Source: an uncultured Oscillospiraceae bacterium
GTDB taxonomy: Bacteria; Bacillota; Clostridia; Oscillospirales; Acutalibacteraceae
Direction: 5' to 3'
Length of the DNA: 5,283 bases
Assembly: GCA_900552115.1 (NCBI GenBank)
Contig: URYP01000134.1
Location: 1 to 5,283, forward strand
The notes under the pieces are model-generated. The model was not told the DNA's origin, ran no database searches, and was given only the letters and a program-made list of their open reading frames with translations. The translations under genes and the position numbers were made by a program. Shown here one piece after another: positions 1 through 5,283 of this stretch (its first letter is position 1; every line of letters starts with the position of its first letter).

Positions 1-43
1 ATTTTTTTATGAAACGCGCCATATGCACGGGTTTATAAAGATC

Positions 44-1177
44 TTATTTAAAAGCGTCCCGAATCTTATCAAAAAAGGACTTCCTTTTTTGATAGTTATT
101 GTCGGACATAGCGTCCTCAAACGCCTTGAGCAGCTTTTTCTGATCGGCGGACAGATTGCGGGGCACTTCCACCGTGACGTGGACCAGAAGATCGCCCCGG
201 CCCCGGCCGTTGATGTAGGGGAAGCCCTTTCCCTTTAGGCGGAACGTATCCCCTGGCTGGGTGCCTTCCTTGATCGAATAAGGGACGCTGCCGTCCAGAG
301 TGGGAACGGATACCTCGGCTCCCAACGCTACCTGGGCGTACGTCAAGGGCAGGTCGCACAGGATGTCGTAGCCCTTGCGCTCAAAGATGGGATGGGGACG
401 AACCGAAACCTGCACTTGAAGATCGCCCGCCGGGCCGCCATTGGCACCGGCGTTTCCCTTGCCGCGGATGGTGATGACCTGGCCGTCGTCAATACCGGCC
501 GGAATGTTGATGCCGATGGTGGCCGGCTTACGCACATGTCCGGTGCCGCTGCACGACCGGCAGGGGGTATCAATGGTTTTGCCCTTGCCGCGGCAGTCGG
601 GACAGACGCTTTGCGTCTGCACCACGCCGAACGGCGTGCGCTGCTGGCTACGCACTTGGCCGGTGCCGCTGCAGCGCGAACAGGAGCGGGGCGTGCTGCC
701 TTTGGCCGCGCCGGAACCGCCGCATTCCTCACAAACGCCGACCAGCTGCACGGAAACCTGCTTTTTGCAGCCGCGGGCCGATTCTTCAAAAGAAATGACC
801 ACATTGGTCCCGACGTCGCTGCCGCGGCGGGGCGCGTTGGGATTCTGGCGGCGGCCGCCTCCCCCGAAGAACGAGGAAAAAATGTCGCCCAGATCAAAAT
901 CCATCCCATCGAACCCGGCCCCGCCATAACCGCCCGCGCCAAAATTGGGATCCACCCCGGCGTGGCCATACTGATCGTACCGGGCCTTTTTGTCGGCGTC
1001 GGACAGCACCTCATAAGCTTCGTTTATCTCCTTGAAGCGGGCCTCTGCTTCCTTGTCGCCGGGATTCAGGTCGGGATGGTATTTTTTTGCCGCCTGCCGG
1101 TAGGCTTTTTTTATTTCATCGTCGGATGCGCCTTTGGAAATACCCAGCGCTTCGTAATAATCGCGTTTTTCGGCCAT
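44..1177 (-). CDS. dnaJ: Type A (class I) J-domain co-chaperone DnaJ (Hsp40), complete
   Basis: Cytosolic co-chaperone that binds unfolded clients, passes them to DnaK and stimulates DnaK ATP hydrolysis. The 377-residue protein has the full class A layout. The J domain (about 5-70) carries the essential HPD at 34-36. A Gly/Phe-rich linker (about 71-118) contains a GDIF-type motif near 97-100. The zinc-binding cysteine-rich domain has four CxxCxGxG repeats, starting at Cys149, Cys166, Cys192 and Cys206, with all eight cysteines present. C-terminal beta domains I and II follow (including QPGDTFRLKGKG at 307-318) and then a dimerisation tail. Length is normal for the family. The ATG at 1177 is preceded by GAGGAG and GAGGT (1183-1192), which fixes the start. 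It is the last gene of the hrcA-grpE-dnaK-dnaJ unit visible here, 104 nt after dnaK. No terminator follows the stop, so transcription may continue past the left edge. The last codons contain a perfect inverted repeat, listed separately. Family and function are near certain. Confidence 0.98.
   Translation of the reverse strand: MAEKRDYYEALGISKGASDDEIKKAYRQAAKKYHPDLNPGDKEAEARFKEINEAYEVLSDADKKARYDQYGHAGVDPNFGAGGYGGAGFDGMDFDLGDIFSSFFGGGGRRQNPNAPRRGSDVGTNVVISFEESARGCKKQVSVQLVGVCEECGGSGAAKGSTPRSCSRCSGTGQVRSQQRTPFGVVQTQSVCPDCRGKGKTIDTPCRSCSGTGHVRKPATIGINIPAGIDDGQVITIRGKGNAGANGGPAGDLQVQVSVRPHPIFERKGYDILCDLPLTYAQVALGAEVSVPTLDGSVPYSIKEGTQPGDTFRLKGKGFPYINGRGRGDLLVHVTVEVPRNLSADQKKLLKAFEDAMSDNNYQKRKSFFDKIRDAFK
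67..94 (-). repeat. 13-bp perfect inverted repeat inside the 3' end of dnaJ
   Basis: TATCAAAAAAGGA (67-79) and TCCTTTTTTGATA (82-94) are exact reverse complements separated by two bases. In the dnaJ mRNA this folds into an A-tract/U-tract hairpin with a small GC core, resembling a weak bidirectional terminator. It lies inside the coding sequence, over the YQKRKSFFDK region near residues 362-371, about 20 nt before the stop codon. The stem is mostly A-U and the U-tract lies within the stem rather than after it, so a terminator role is uncertain. Part of the symmetry follows from the encoded Lys-Arg-Lys-Ser-Phe-Phe residues. Confidence 0.6.
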
Positions 1178-1213
1178 AGTGGACCTCTCCTCAATTCCAA
1201 ATCAACAGGCAAA

Positions 1214-1257
1214 GCTGGCTCCCGCCCTTAAAGGATACTTTAAGGACAGGCGCCAGC
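1214..1257 (-). other. Long intercistronic mRNA hairpin between dnaK and dnaJ
   Basis: In the operon transcript the two 20-nt arms (1257-1238 and 1233-1214) pair around a four-base loop, UAUC. The outer six pairs (GCUGGC with GCCAGC) and the inner eight (CCUUAAAG with CUUUAAGG) are perfect. The middle six positions give three Watson-Crick pairs, two G-U wobbles and one G-A mismatch. The same positions on the plus strand would be unpaired C-A, so the structure is better formed in the sense of the operon mRNA. Only three U residues follow the stem, so it is not a standard intrinsic terminator. It ends 36 nt before the dnaJ start, leaving the ribosome binding site free. It may act in mRNA processing, stability or partial attenuation that sets the DnaK to DnaJ ratio; this role is inferred. 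Confidence 0.75.
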
Positions 1258-1265
1258 ACCCGCAT

Positions 1266-1279
1266 CCGCGTATCCGCGG
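1266..1279 (-). other. Small GC-rich hairpin just after the dnaK stop
   Basis: CCGCG and CGCGG pair perfectly around a GAUA loop in the operon transcript, starting two nucleotides after the dnaK stop codon. Eight nucleotides separate it from the larger downstream hairpin. A five-pair stem alone could be chance, but the tandem placement suggests one structured intercistronic region. No U-tract follows it. Confidence 0.45.
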
Positions 1280-1281
1280 AA

Positions 1282-3102
1282 TTATTGTACGTCGCCGTTA
1301 TAGTAGCCCTCGCCGTCGGTGGGCGGCACATTGCCGCCGTCCGGTCCGGGAGCGGCGCCGTCCGCCGGCGCGTTTGCCTGATAAACCTTGGCGGAAATAT
1401 CATAGAAGGACTTCATGAGATCGTCCTGCTTCGCTTTGATATCGTCGAGATTGTCGCCCTTGAGAGCCTCTTTCAGCGCATCGGTTTTGGTGCGGATCGT
1501 GGTCTTGTCGGCGTCGTCCAGCTTGTCGTTCAGTTCTTCCAGCGCCTTTTCACACTGATAGACAGCCTGGTCGGCCCCGTTGCGGATTTCCACAGCCTCT
1601 CTCTTTTGTTTGTCCTCGGCCGCGTACTGTTCGGCTTCCTTAACCGCTTTTTCCACGTCGTCTTTGGACATGTTGGTGTTGGAAGTGATGGTGATAGCCT
1701 GCTCGCGGCCGGTTCCCAGATCTTTAGCGCTGACGTTGACAATGCCGTTGGCGTCGATATCGAAGGTGACTTCGATCTGCGGAACACCGCGGCGCGCCGG
1801 AGCGATACCATCCAGATGGAAGACGCCCAGCGTCTTGTTGTCCTTGGCGAATTCGCGTTCACCCTGCAGGACGTGCACCTCAACCGACGGTTGGTTATCG
1901 ACGGCGGTCGAGAAGATCTGGCTCTTTTTGGTGGGGATGGTGGTGTTGCGGTCGATCACACGGGTCATAACGCCGCCCATGGTTTCCACGCCCAGAGACA
2001 GGGGCGTAACGTCCAGCAGCAGCAGGCCCTTGACCTCGCCGCCGAGAACGCCGGCTTGCAGGGCCGCGCCCATGGCTACGCATTCGTCGGGGTTGATACC
2101 CTTAAACGGCTCTTTGCCGGTGATTTTTTTCACGGCGTCCTGCACGGCGGGAATACGGGACGAGCCGCCCACCAGCAGGACTTTGTCGATCTGGGAGGCG
2201 GACAGGCCGCTGTCCTGCAGCGCCTGGCGCACCGGGCCCATGGTGGCGTCCACCAGATCAGCGGTCAGCTTGTTGAATTCCGCGCGGGTCAGCGTCATGT
2301 CGAGGTGTTTGGGGCCAGTCGCGTCCGCCGTGATAAACGGCAGGTTGATGGAGCTGGTGGTGCTGCCGGAAAGCTCGATCTTACTCTTTTCCGCCGCTTC
2401 TCTCAGACGTTGTACGGCCATTTTGTCGGCAGACAGATCCACGCCGGTTTCTTTCTTAAAGCCCTCGATCATCCAGTTGACGATCTTCTGGTCAAAGTCG
2501 TCGCCGCCCAAGCGGTTGTTGCCGGCCGTGGCCAGCACTTCCTGCACGCCGTCGCCCATCTCGATAATGGAAACGTCAAACGTACCGCCGCCAAGGTCGT
2601 ATACCATAATTTTCTGGTCGTTTTCTTTATCGATACCGTACGCCAGCGCGGCTGCAGTCGGCTCATTGATAATACGCTTGACGTCCAGGCCGGCAATTTT
2701 GCCCGCGTCCTTGGTGGCCTGGCGCTGCGCGTCGGTAAAATATGCGGGAACCGTAATAACCGCTTCGGTAACCTTGTCGCCGAGATAGGCCTCCGCGTCC
2801 TGTTTCAGTTTCGTCAGGATCATGGCGGAGATTTCCTGCGGCGTATAGTCTTTGCCGTCAATAGTTACCTTGAAGTTGGCGCCCATTTCCCGTTTAATGG
2901 AAGAAATGGTGCGGTCGGGATTGGAAATGGCCTGCTGTTTGGCCACGCGGCCGACGATACGCTCGCCGTCTTTTTTGAACGCCACCACGGACGGAGTGGT
3001 ACGGGCGCCTTCCGCGTTGGGGATGACGACAGATTCGCCGCCCTCGATAACCGCCACGCAGGAGTTGGTGGTGCCCAGGTCTATACCAATGATTTTTGCC
3101 AT
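1282..3102 (-). CDS. dnaK: Hsp70 molecular chaperone DnaK, complete
   Basis: ATP-dependent cytosolic chaperone that binds and releases hydrophobic segments of unfolded proteins with DnaJ and GrpE. The 606-residue protein has the Hsp70 nucleotide-binding domain with phosphate-1 motif IGIDLGTTNS (5-14), phosphate-2 motif VYDLGGGTFDVS (167-178) and adenosine motif LVGGSSRIPAV (310-320). The interdomain linker with DVTPLSL (364-370), the beta-sandwich substrate-binding domain (about 373-485) and a helical lid (about 486-575) follow. The ATPase domain lacks the roughly 23-residue insertion seen in E. coli DnaK between the SIKREMG region and the ISA region (about 68-93), a Gram-positive hallmark. 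The C-terminus is a Gly/Pro/Asp-rich tail ending GEGYYNGDVQ, unlike the usual acidic DADFEEVDD-type ending. GGAGGT (3110-3115) lies 7 nt before the ATG. The gene is 70 nt after grpE and 104 nt before dnaJ. The sense strand avoids TTA, CTA and TCA codons, leaving a long antisense open frame that is not a gene. Confidence 0.99.
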   Translation of the reverse strand: MAKIIGIDLGTTNSCVAVIEGGESVVIPNAEGARTTPSVVAFKKDGERIVGRVAKQQAISNPDRTISSIKREMGANFKVTIDGKDYTPQEISAMILTKLKQDAEAYLGDKVTEAVITVPAYFTDAQRQATKDAGKIAGLDVKRIINEPTAAALAYGIDKENDQKIMVYDLGGGTFDVSIIEMGDGVQEVLATAGNNRLGGDDFDQKIVNWMIEGFKKETGVDLSADKMAVQRLREAAEKSKIELSGSTTSSINLPFITADATGPKHLDMTLTRAEFNKLTADLVDATMGPVRQALQDSGLSASQIDKVLLVGGSSRIPAVQDAVKKITGKEPFKGINPDECVAMGAALQAGVLGGEVKGLLLLDVTPLSLGVETMGGVMTRVIDRNTTIPTKKSQIFSTAVDNQPSVEVHVLQGEREFAKDNKTLGVFHLDGIAPARRGVPQIEVTFDIDANGIVNVSAKDLGTGREQAITITSNTNMSKDDVEKAVKEAEQYAAEDKQKREAVEIRNGADQAVYQCEKALEELNDKLDDADKTTIRTKTDALKEALKGDNLDDIKAKQDDLMKSFYDISAKVYQANAPADGAAPGPDGGNVPPTDGEGYYNGDVQ

Positions 3103-3126
3103 ATTGATTACCTCCAGTTATTTGTT

Positions 3127-3148
3127 ATACATATCAAACTATGTGTAT
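3127..3148 (-). repeat. Imperfect inverted repeat in the grpE-dnaK spacer
   Basis: ATACATA (3127-3133) and TGTGTAT (3142-3148) form a seven-position inverted repeat with one non-Watson-Crick position around an eight-base spacer. It lies in the AT-rich 70-nt gap before dnaK, about 12 nt upstream of the dnaK ribosome binding site. In the operon transcript the odd position is a C-A mismatch, so any RNA stem would be weak. I see no convincing internal promoter in this spacer. It could be chance or part of a processing site. Confidence 0.25.
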
Positions 3149-3172
3149 GCGCCTTGCTGCGCGGACATGCTA

Positions 3173-3757
3173 TCAGTTGGCGACTTTCACCATGGACGGT
3201 CGGAGCACCCGATCTCCCATTTTGTACCCTTTCTGGAACACTTCGGTTACCGTGTCCGGCTCCACACCGTCGGCGTCTTCCCGCATGACGGCGTTATGGA
3301 TTTCCGGGTTAAAGGATACCCCCTGCGCCTCAATCTCTTCCAGCCCGAGGCCCTGCAGGATCTCGTTCAGCTGCCGGATGGTCATATCCACGCCGGTTTT
3401 ATACTGATCTCCGGCGGGAGCGGCGGCCGCGCGTTCCAAATTATCGATCGCCGGCAAAAGGGTTTTGACGACCTCTGCCCGGGTAAATGCACCGAGCTGC
3501 TCCTTTTCCTGTTCGGTGCGCCGTTTATAGTTGGCGTATTCAGCCAGGAGCCTTTGATAAGCGTCTTTTTGCGTTTCCAGTTCCTTTTTTAAGGATTCCA
3601 GTTCCACCGCATGCTGCTGACGCTTATGCTCCTGCGAATCCTTTTTGCGGCCCCTGGCCGCTTTTTTTTCACCGGCGGGCTCCTCCACTGGGGCCGGCGA
3701 ATCACCGGCGGTCTGTGTTTCCGGAGCGGTTTTCTCCGTGCTTTCGGACGTATCCAT
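3173..3757 (-). CDS. grpE: DnaK nucleotide exchange factor GrpE, complete
   Basis: Dimeric cytosolic factor that opens the DnaK nucleotide-binding domain to release ADP, allowing ATP to rebind and client to leave. In some bacteria its long helix also acts as a thermosensor. The 194-residue protein starts with a charged, low-complexity and probably disordered segment (1-45). A long coiled-coil helix follows (about 46-95), including EYANYKRRTEQE (73-84), then the four-helix-bundle element LLPAIDNLERA (100-110). The C-terminal beta-wing domain that contacts DnaK (about 137-194) contains FNPEIHNAV (149-157) and GYKMGDRVLRPSMVKV (177-192). Length is typical for Firmicutes. AAAGGAGG directly follows the hrcA stop and lies 6-7 nt before the ATG at 3757. 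The hrcA-grpE gap is 15 nt, which indicates co-transcription and possibly translational coupling. The gene ends TGA followed at once by TAG, a tandem stop. Identification is secure. Confidence 0.98.
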   Translation of the reverse strand: MDTSESTEKTAPETQTAGDSPAPVEEPAGEKKAARGRKKDSQEHKRQQHAVELESLKKELETQKDAYQRLLAEYANYKRRTEQEKEQLGAFTRAEVVKTLLPAIDNLERAAAAPAGDQYKTGVDMTIRQLNEILQGLGLEEIEAQGVSFNPEIHNAVMREDADGVEPDTVTEVFQKGYKMGDRVLRPSMVKVAN

Positions 3758-3772
3758 ACAACGTCCCTCCTT

Positions 3773-4801
3773 TTACTCTTCCAATAGTTCTGTGAGCAGT
3801 CTGCCCACGCTTTTAGCAAAATATTCCAAACGCGGTATGGTAGCCGCGTAATCCATGCGCAGCGGCCCGATCAGACCAATGGCGCCGGACGACGCATCTC
3901 CCAGCGCGTACCGGGTAATGATGATGCTGGAGCCGGACAGCTCCGGCCGGTCGCTTTCGTTTCCCAAAACGACCCGTAAGCCGCCGGGATACGCGGTAAG
4001 CATATCGGCCACCAGGTCACGGCGGGCGAGAAAGTGGAGCAGGGCCCGCGCCCGTGACAATTCATAGTCCGGATGCTGCAACAGGTTTAACTGCCCGGTT
4101 AGCAGCACCTCGGCGGCCGCGGTTTCCTGGATCAACTCATAAAACGCGGTGAGCACCGGCGCGCAAGCCAAGCCGTTTTCCCCCAGGGACAGAACGATCC
4201 CCTGAACATCTGCCAGGCCGATGTCCCCGACCGAACGGCCTAGAAACGCCTGCGACAGAGCGTTTGCTACTTGTTGCACCGTGTCGCTGTCGAGCTTGTG
4301 TTCAGTACGGCATACACGGGTGCGCAGGGTGCCGGAGCCGGTCATTAACAGCAATGCCAGGGAGCGCCCCTCCATAGGCATCAGCTCGATGCGGCGGATA
4401 CAGGCGTCCTGGTCGCACGGAGCCGTGCTGACGGCGGCGCAGCCGGTAGCGGCGGCCAGCGCCTGGGATGCGCCTTCTATCAGCCGTTCGGGATCGCTGG
4501 CAGCGCCTTCCAAAAAGTGGTCGATATCCTGCCGGCTTTCTTCCGGCAGGGGACGGCGGCGCATAAGATGGTCGATATACAGCCGAAAAGCCGGCGCGGT
4601 GGGAATCCGCCCGGCGGATGTGTGCGGCTGTTCCAGATAACCCATCGCGGCTAGATCCGCCATTTCGTTGCGGACGGTCGCCGAGGATACCGCATGGCCC
4701 AGCCGTTCAACCACGACTTTGGACCCCACCGGCTCGCCGGTGCGGATATACTCGTCAATAATGGCGGCTAATATATGCTGTTTGCGGTCGCCGAGTTCCA
4801 T
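3773..4801 (-). CDS. hrcA: Heat-inducible transcription repressor HrcA, complete
   Basis: DNA-binding repressor of class I heat-shock genes that recognises CIRCE. The 342-residue length matches the family (about 340). The N-terminal winged helix-turn-helix (about 1-75) includes the recognition region SSATVRNEMADLAAMGYLEQ (39-58) followed by HTSAGRIPT (60-68). A central GAF-like and dimerisation region follows. The conserved C-terminal block has GNESDRPELSGSSIIIT (280-296) and IGLIGPLRMDYAATIPRLEY (308-327). The TAPAF segment at 68-72 replaces the commoner SDKGY-like sequence after GRIP; I take this as ordinary variation. The ATG at 4801 has AAAGGAGAGG upstream (about 4810-4819), supporting this start. 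It is the first gene of the chaperone operon and lies directly behind its own CIRCE operator, so it should be autoregulated. In B. subtilis, HrcA folding depends on GroE, which links repression to chaperone load. A GC-rich 8-bp inverted repeat lies within the gene at 4528-4550. Confidence 0.98.
   Translation of the reverse strand: MELGDRKQHILAAIIDEYIRTGEPVGSKVVVERLGHAVSSATVRNEMADLAAMGYLEQPHTSAGRIPTAPAFRLYIDHLMRRRPLPEESRQDIDHFLEGAASDPERLIEGASQALAAATGCAAVSTAPCDQDACIRRIELMPMEGRSLALLLMTGSGTLRTRVCRTEHKLDSDTVQQVANALSQAFLGRSVGDIGLADVQGIVLSLGENGLACAPVLTAFYELIQETAAAEVLLTGQLNLLQHPDYELSRARALLHFLARRDLVADMLTAYPGGLRVVLGNESDRPELSGSSIIITRYALGDASSGAIGLIGPLRMDYAATIPRLEYFAKSVGRLLTELLEE
4528..4550 (-). repeat. 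8-bp perfect GC-rich inverted repeat inside hrcA
   Basis: CCTGCCGG (4528-4535) and CCGGCAGG (4543-4550) are exact reverse complements with a seven-base loop. In the hrcA mRNA this gives a stable hairpin with loop GAAGAAAG, over codons for LPEESRQ (residues 85-91). No U-tract follows, so it is not a terminator. It may simply reflect CCG/CGG codon choice. Confidence 0.45.
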
Positions 4802-4828
4802 GGGAATATCCTCTCCTTTCCGTCCGGT

Positions 4829-4855
4829 TTAGCACTCGATTGGTTCGAGTGCTAA
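4829..4855. promoter_or_regulatory. CIRCE operator (HrcA-binding inverted repeat)
   Basis: The site is a perfect match to the CIRCE consensus: TTAGCACTC (4829-4837), a nine-base spacer (4838-4846) and GAGTGCTAA (4847-4855). It begins nine bases downstream of the hrcA -10 hexamer, so it lies at or just after the expected transcription start and within the 5' untranslated leader, about 27 nt before the hrcA ATG. HrcA bound here would block initiation, and the inverted repeat could also affect leader RNA stability. It is the only copy in the window. Confidence 0.97.
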
Positions 4856-4864
4856 CGTATCTAT

Positions 4865-4893
4865 AATTTACCATTCTGAGCTGTCGGTGTCAA
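4865..4893 (-). promoter_or_regulatory. Sigma-A promoter of the hrcA-grpE-dnaK-dnaJ operon
   Basis: Reading the minus strand, a perfect -35 TTGACA (4893-4888) is followed by a 17-base spacer and a -10 TAAATT (4870-4865), four of six to TATAAT. Initiation is expected around 4857-4859, right at the edge of CIRCE, giving a leader of roughly 57 nt. A strong vegetative promoter under CIRCE/HrcA control is the usual class I heat-shock arrangement in Firmicutes. I see no CtsR-type site or alternative heat-shock sigma promoter. Confidence 0.85.
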
Positions 4894-5030
4894 GGGCCAA
4901 ATGTGAATGATTTGTAAAAACCCCATGAGCAGTCCGTTAAGGTTGCCCGGCAGGGGCGGGAGCGGGAAAAAATAGAGAGGTTCACAAGAGCGGCAGCGGA
5001 ATATCCTGGAAACTTCGGCGTTTTTCCGGC

Positions 5031-5059
5031 TTGCAACTGGATGGCATTGCCACTATAAT
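5031..5059 (+). promoter_or_regulatory. Sigma-A promoter of the divergent small gene
   Basis: A -35 TTGCAA (5031-5036), a 17-base spacer and a perfect -10 TATAAT (5054-5059) lie 33 nt before the start codon at 5093. The spacing is optimal. The spacer also holds the 11-base palindrome TGGCATTGCCA (5042-5052), which could be an operator half-site pair or chance. The promoter is about 137 bp from the -35 of the divergent hrcA promoter, so the two probably work independently. Confidence 0.82.
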
Positions 5060-5092
5060 GGTAATAAACACAGAGATAAGGAGGAGATCACA

Positions 5093-5283
5093 ATGGCTGG
5101 TTTTCAAATTCATAATTTTGACTTCAATAAACTCATCGAGTTTGCCTCCACCGCAAAGGGAGACGTTTTGCTGAAAACGCCAGACGGAGATATCCTGAAC
5201 CTGAAAAGCCGCTTAACCCAGCTGCTGGCTTTGTCCAGCGCCATCGACTGGGGGACTGTCGGCGAGGCTACGGTCGTATGTAA
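5093..5283 (+). CDS. Small uncharacterised protein, 3' end beyond window
   Basis: An open frame starts at the ATG at 5093 and continues for 63 complete codons to the window edge. The TAA formed by the last three bases is in another frame and is not its stop. The start is well supported by AAGGAGG (5078-5084), 8 nt upstream, and a consensus promoter. The visible protein starts MAGFQIHNFDFNKLIEFAS, then KGDVLLKTPDGDILNLKS (22-39) and RLTQLLALSSAI (40-51). There is no signal peptide or membrane segment in the visible part. The GDxLNLKSxLxQ pattern (32-43) recalls short clostridial proteins of about 70-85 residues, which I remember as carrying the unsupported automatic label 'polyA polymerase' or being called hypothetical. 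It has no nucleotidyltransferase motif, so I assign no function. If that family match is right, only one to two dozen residues are missing. It is divergent from the chaperone operon and need not be functionally related. Confidence 0.85.
   Translation, partial: MAGFQIHNFDFNKLIEFASTAKGDVLLKTPDGDILNLKSRLTQLLALSSAIDWGTVGEATVVC

Noticed and set aside
1..22. Possible start of a next minus-strand gene (ATG at 22, reading MARFIKK)
   Set aside because: Operons of this type often continue with prmA and rsmE, and the first residues vaguely recall RsmE starts. However, there is no Shine-Dalgarno sequence upstream and only seven codons are visible, too little to call.
1..43. Terminator after dnaJ
   Set aside because: No GC stem followed by a U-tract is present in the 43 nt after the stop. 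The T-run at 2-8 is on the plus strand and becomes an A-run in the operon transcript.
392..1231. 279-codon plus-strand open frame antisense to dnaJ
   Set aside because: It is codon-aligned with dnaJ, with the same codon-bias explanation; dnaJ on the other strand is unambiguous.
3103..3172. Internal promoter in the grpE-dnaK spacer
   Set aside because: TATAAC occurs but no -35-like hexamer lies at 16-18 bp, and the TTGATA present has no -10 at the right distance.
1285..3288. 667-codon plus-strand open frame antisense to dnaK
   Set aside because: It is codon-aligned with dnaK and open only because dnaK avoids TTA, CTA and TCA. It has no ribosome binding site at its start and no recognisable protein family.
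4906..4974. 22-codon plus-strand ORF in the divergent intergenic region
   Set aside because: No ribosome binding site, low-complexity Gly/Arg content and no promoter; consistent with chance.
5009..5028. GGAAA...TTTCC inverted repeat before the small gene's promoter as a terminator
   Set aside because: The stem is only five A-rich pairs without a proper U-tract, and no gene on the plus strand ends upstream of it.
5281..5283. TAA at the window end as the stop of the small plus-strand gene
   Set aside because: It is out of frame with the ATG at 5093; the reading frame remains open at the edge.

Overview
This window carries a classical Gram-positive heat-shock chaperone operon, hrcA-grpE-dnaK-dnaJ, read on the minus strand from about 4857 down to the left edge. 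A short unrelated gene is transcribed divergently at the right edge and is cut by the window end. The source is most likely a moderately GC-rich Firmicute of the class Clostridia, perhaps Oscillospiraceae-like. The reasons are the gene order with hrcA first, a perfect CIRCE operator, strong AGGAGG-type ribosome binding sites, consensus sigma-A promoters, and a DnaK lacking the ATPase-domain insertion of about two dozen residues found in proteobacterial DnaK. The family-level guess is inference.

Layout from right to left: a partial small ORF on the plus strand (from 5093) with a near-ideal promoter; a divergent intergenic region (4802-5092) holding the hrcA promoter and CIRCE; hrcA (4801-3773); a 15-nt gap; grpE (3757-3173); a 70-nt gap; dnaK (3102-1282); a 104-nt gap with two RNA hairpins, one of them long; dnaJ (1177-44), whose last codons contain a 13-bp perfect inverted repeat; and 43 nt of downstream sequence with no recognisable terminator.

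The four genes form one regulatory and functional circuit. HrcA binds CIRCE just downstream of the -10 and represses the operon. DnaJ delivers clients to DnaK and stimulates its ATPase, and GrpE exchanges DnaK-bound nucleotide. In characterised Firmicutes, chaperone availability (mainly GroE) controls HrcA folding, so misfolded protein relieves repression; no groE genes are in this window.

I found no evidence of a new multi-gene system here. The less ordinary signals are the dnaK-dnaJ intercistronic hairpin, the palindrome at the end of dnaJ, the atypical DnaK C-terminal tail, and the short uncharacterised divergent gene with a strong promoter.
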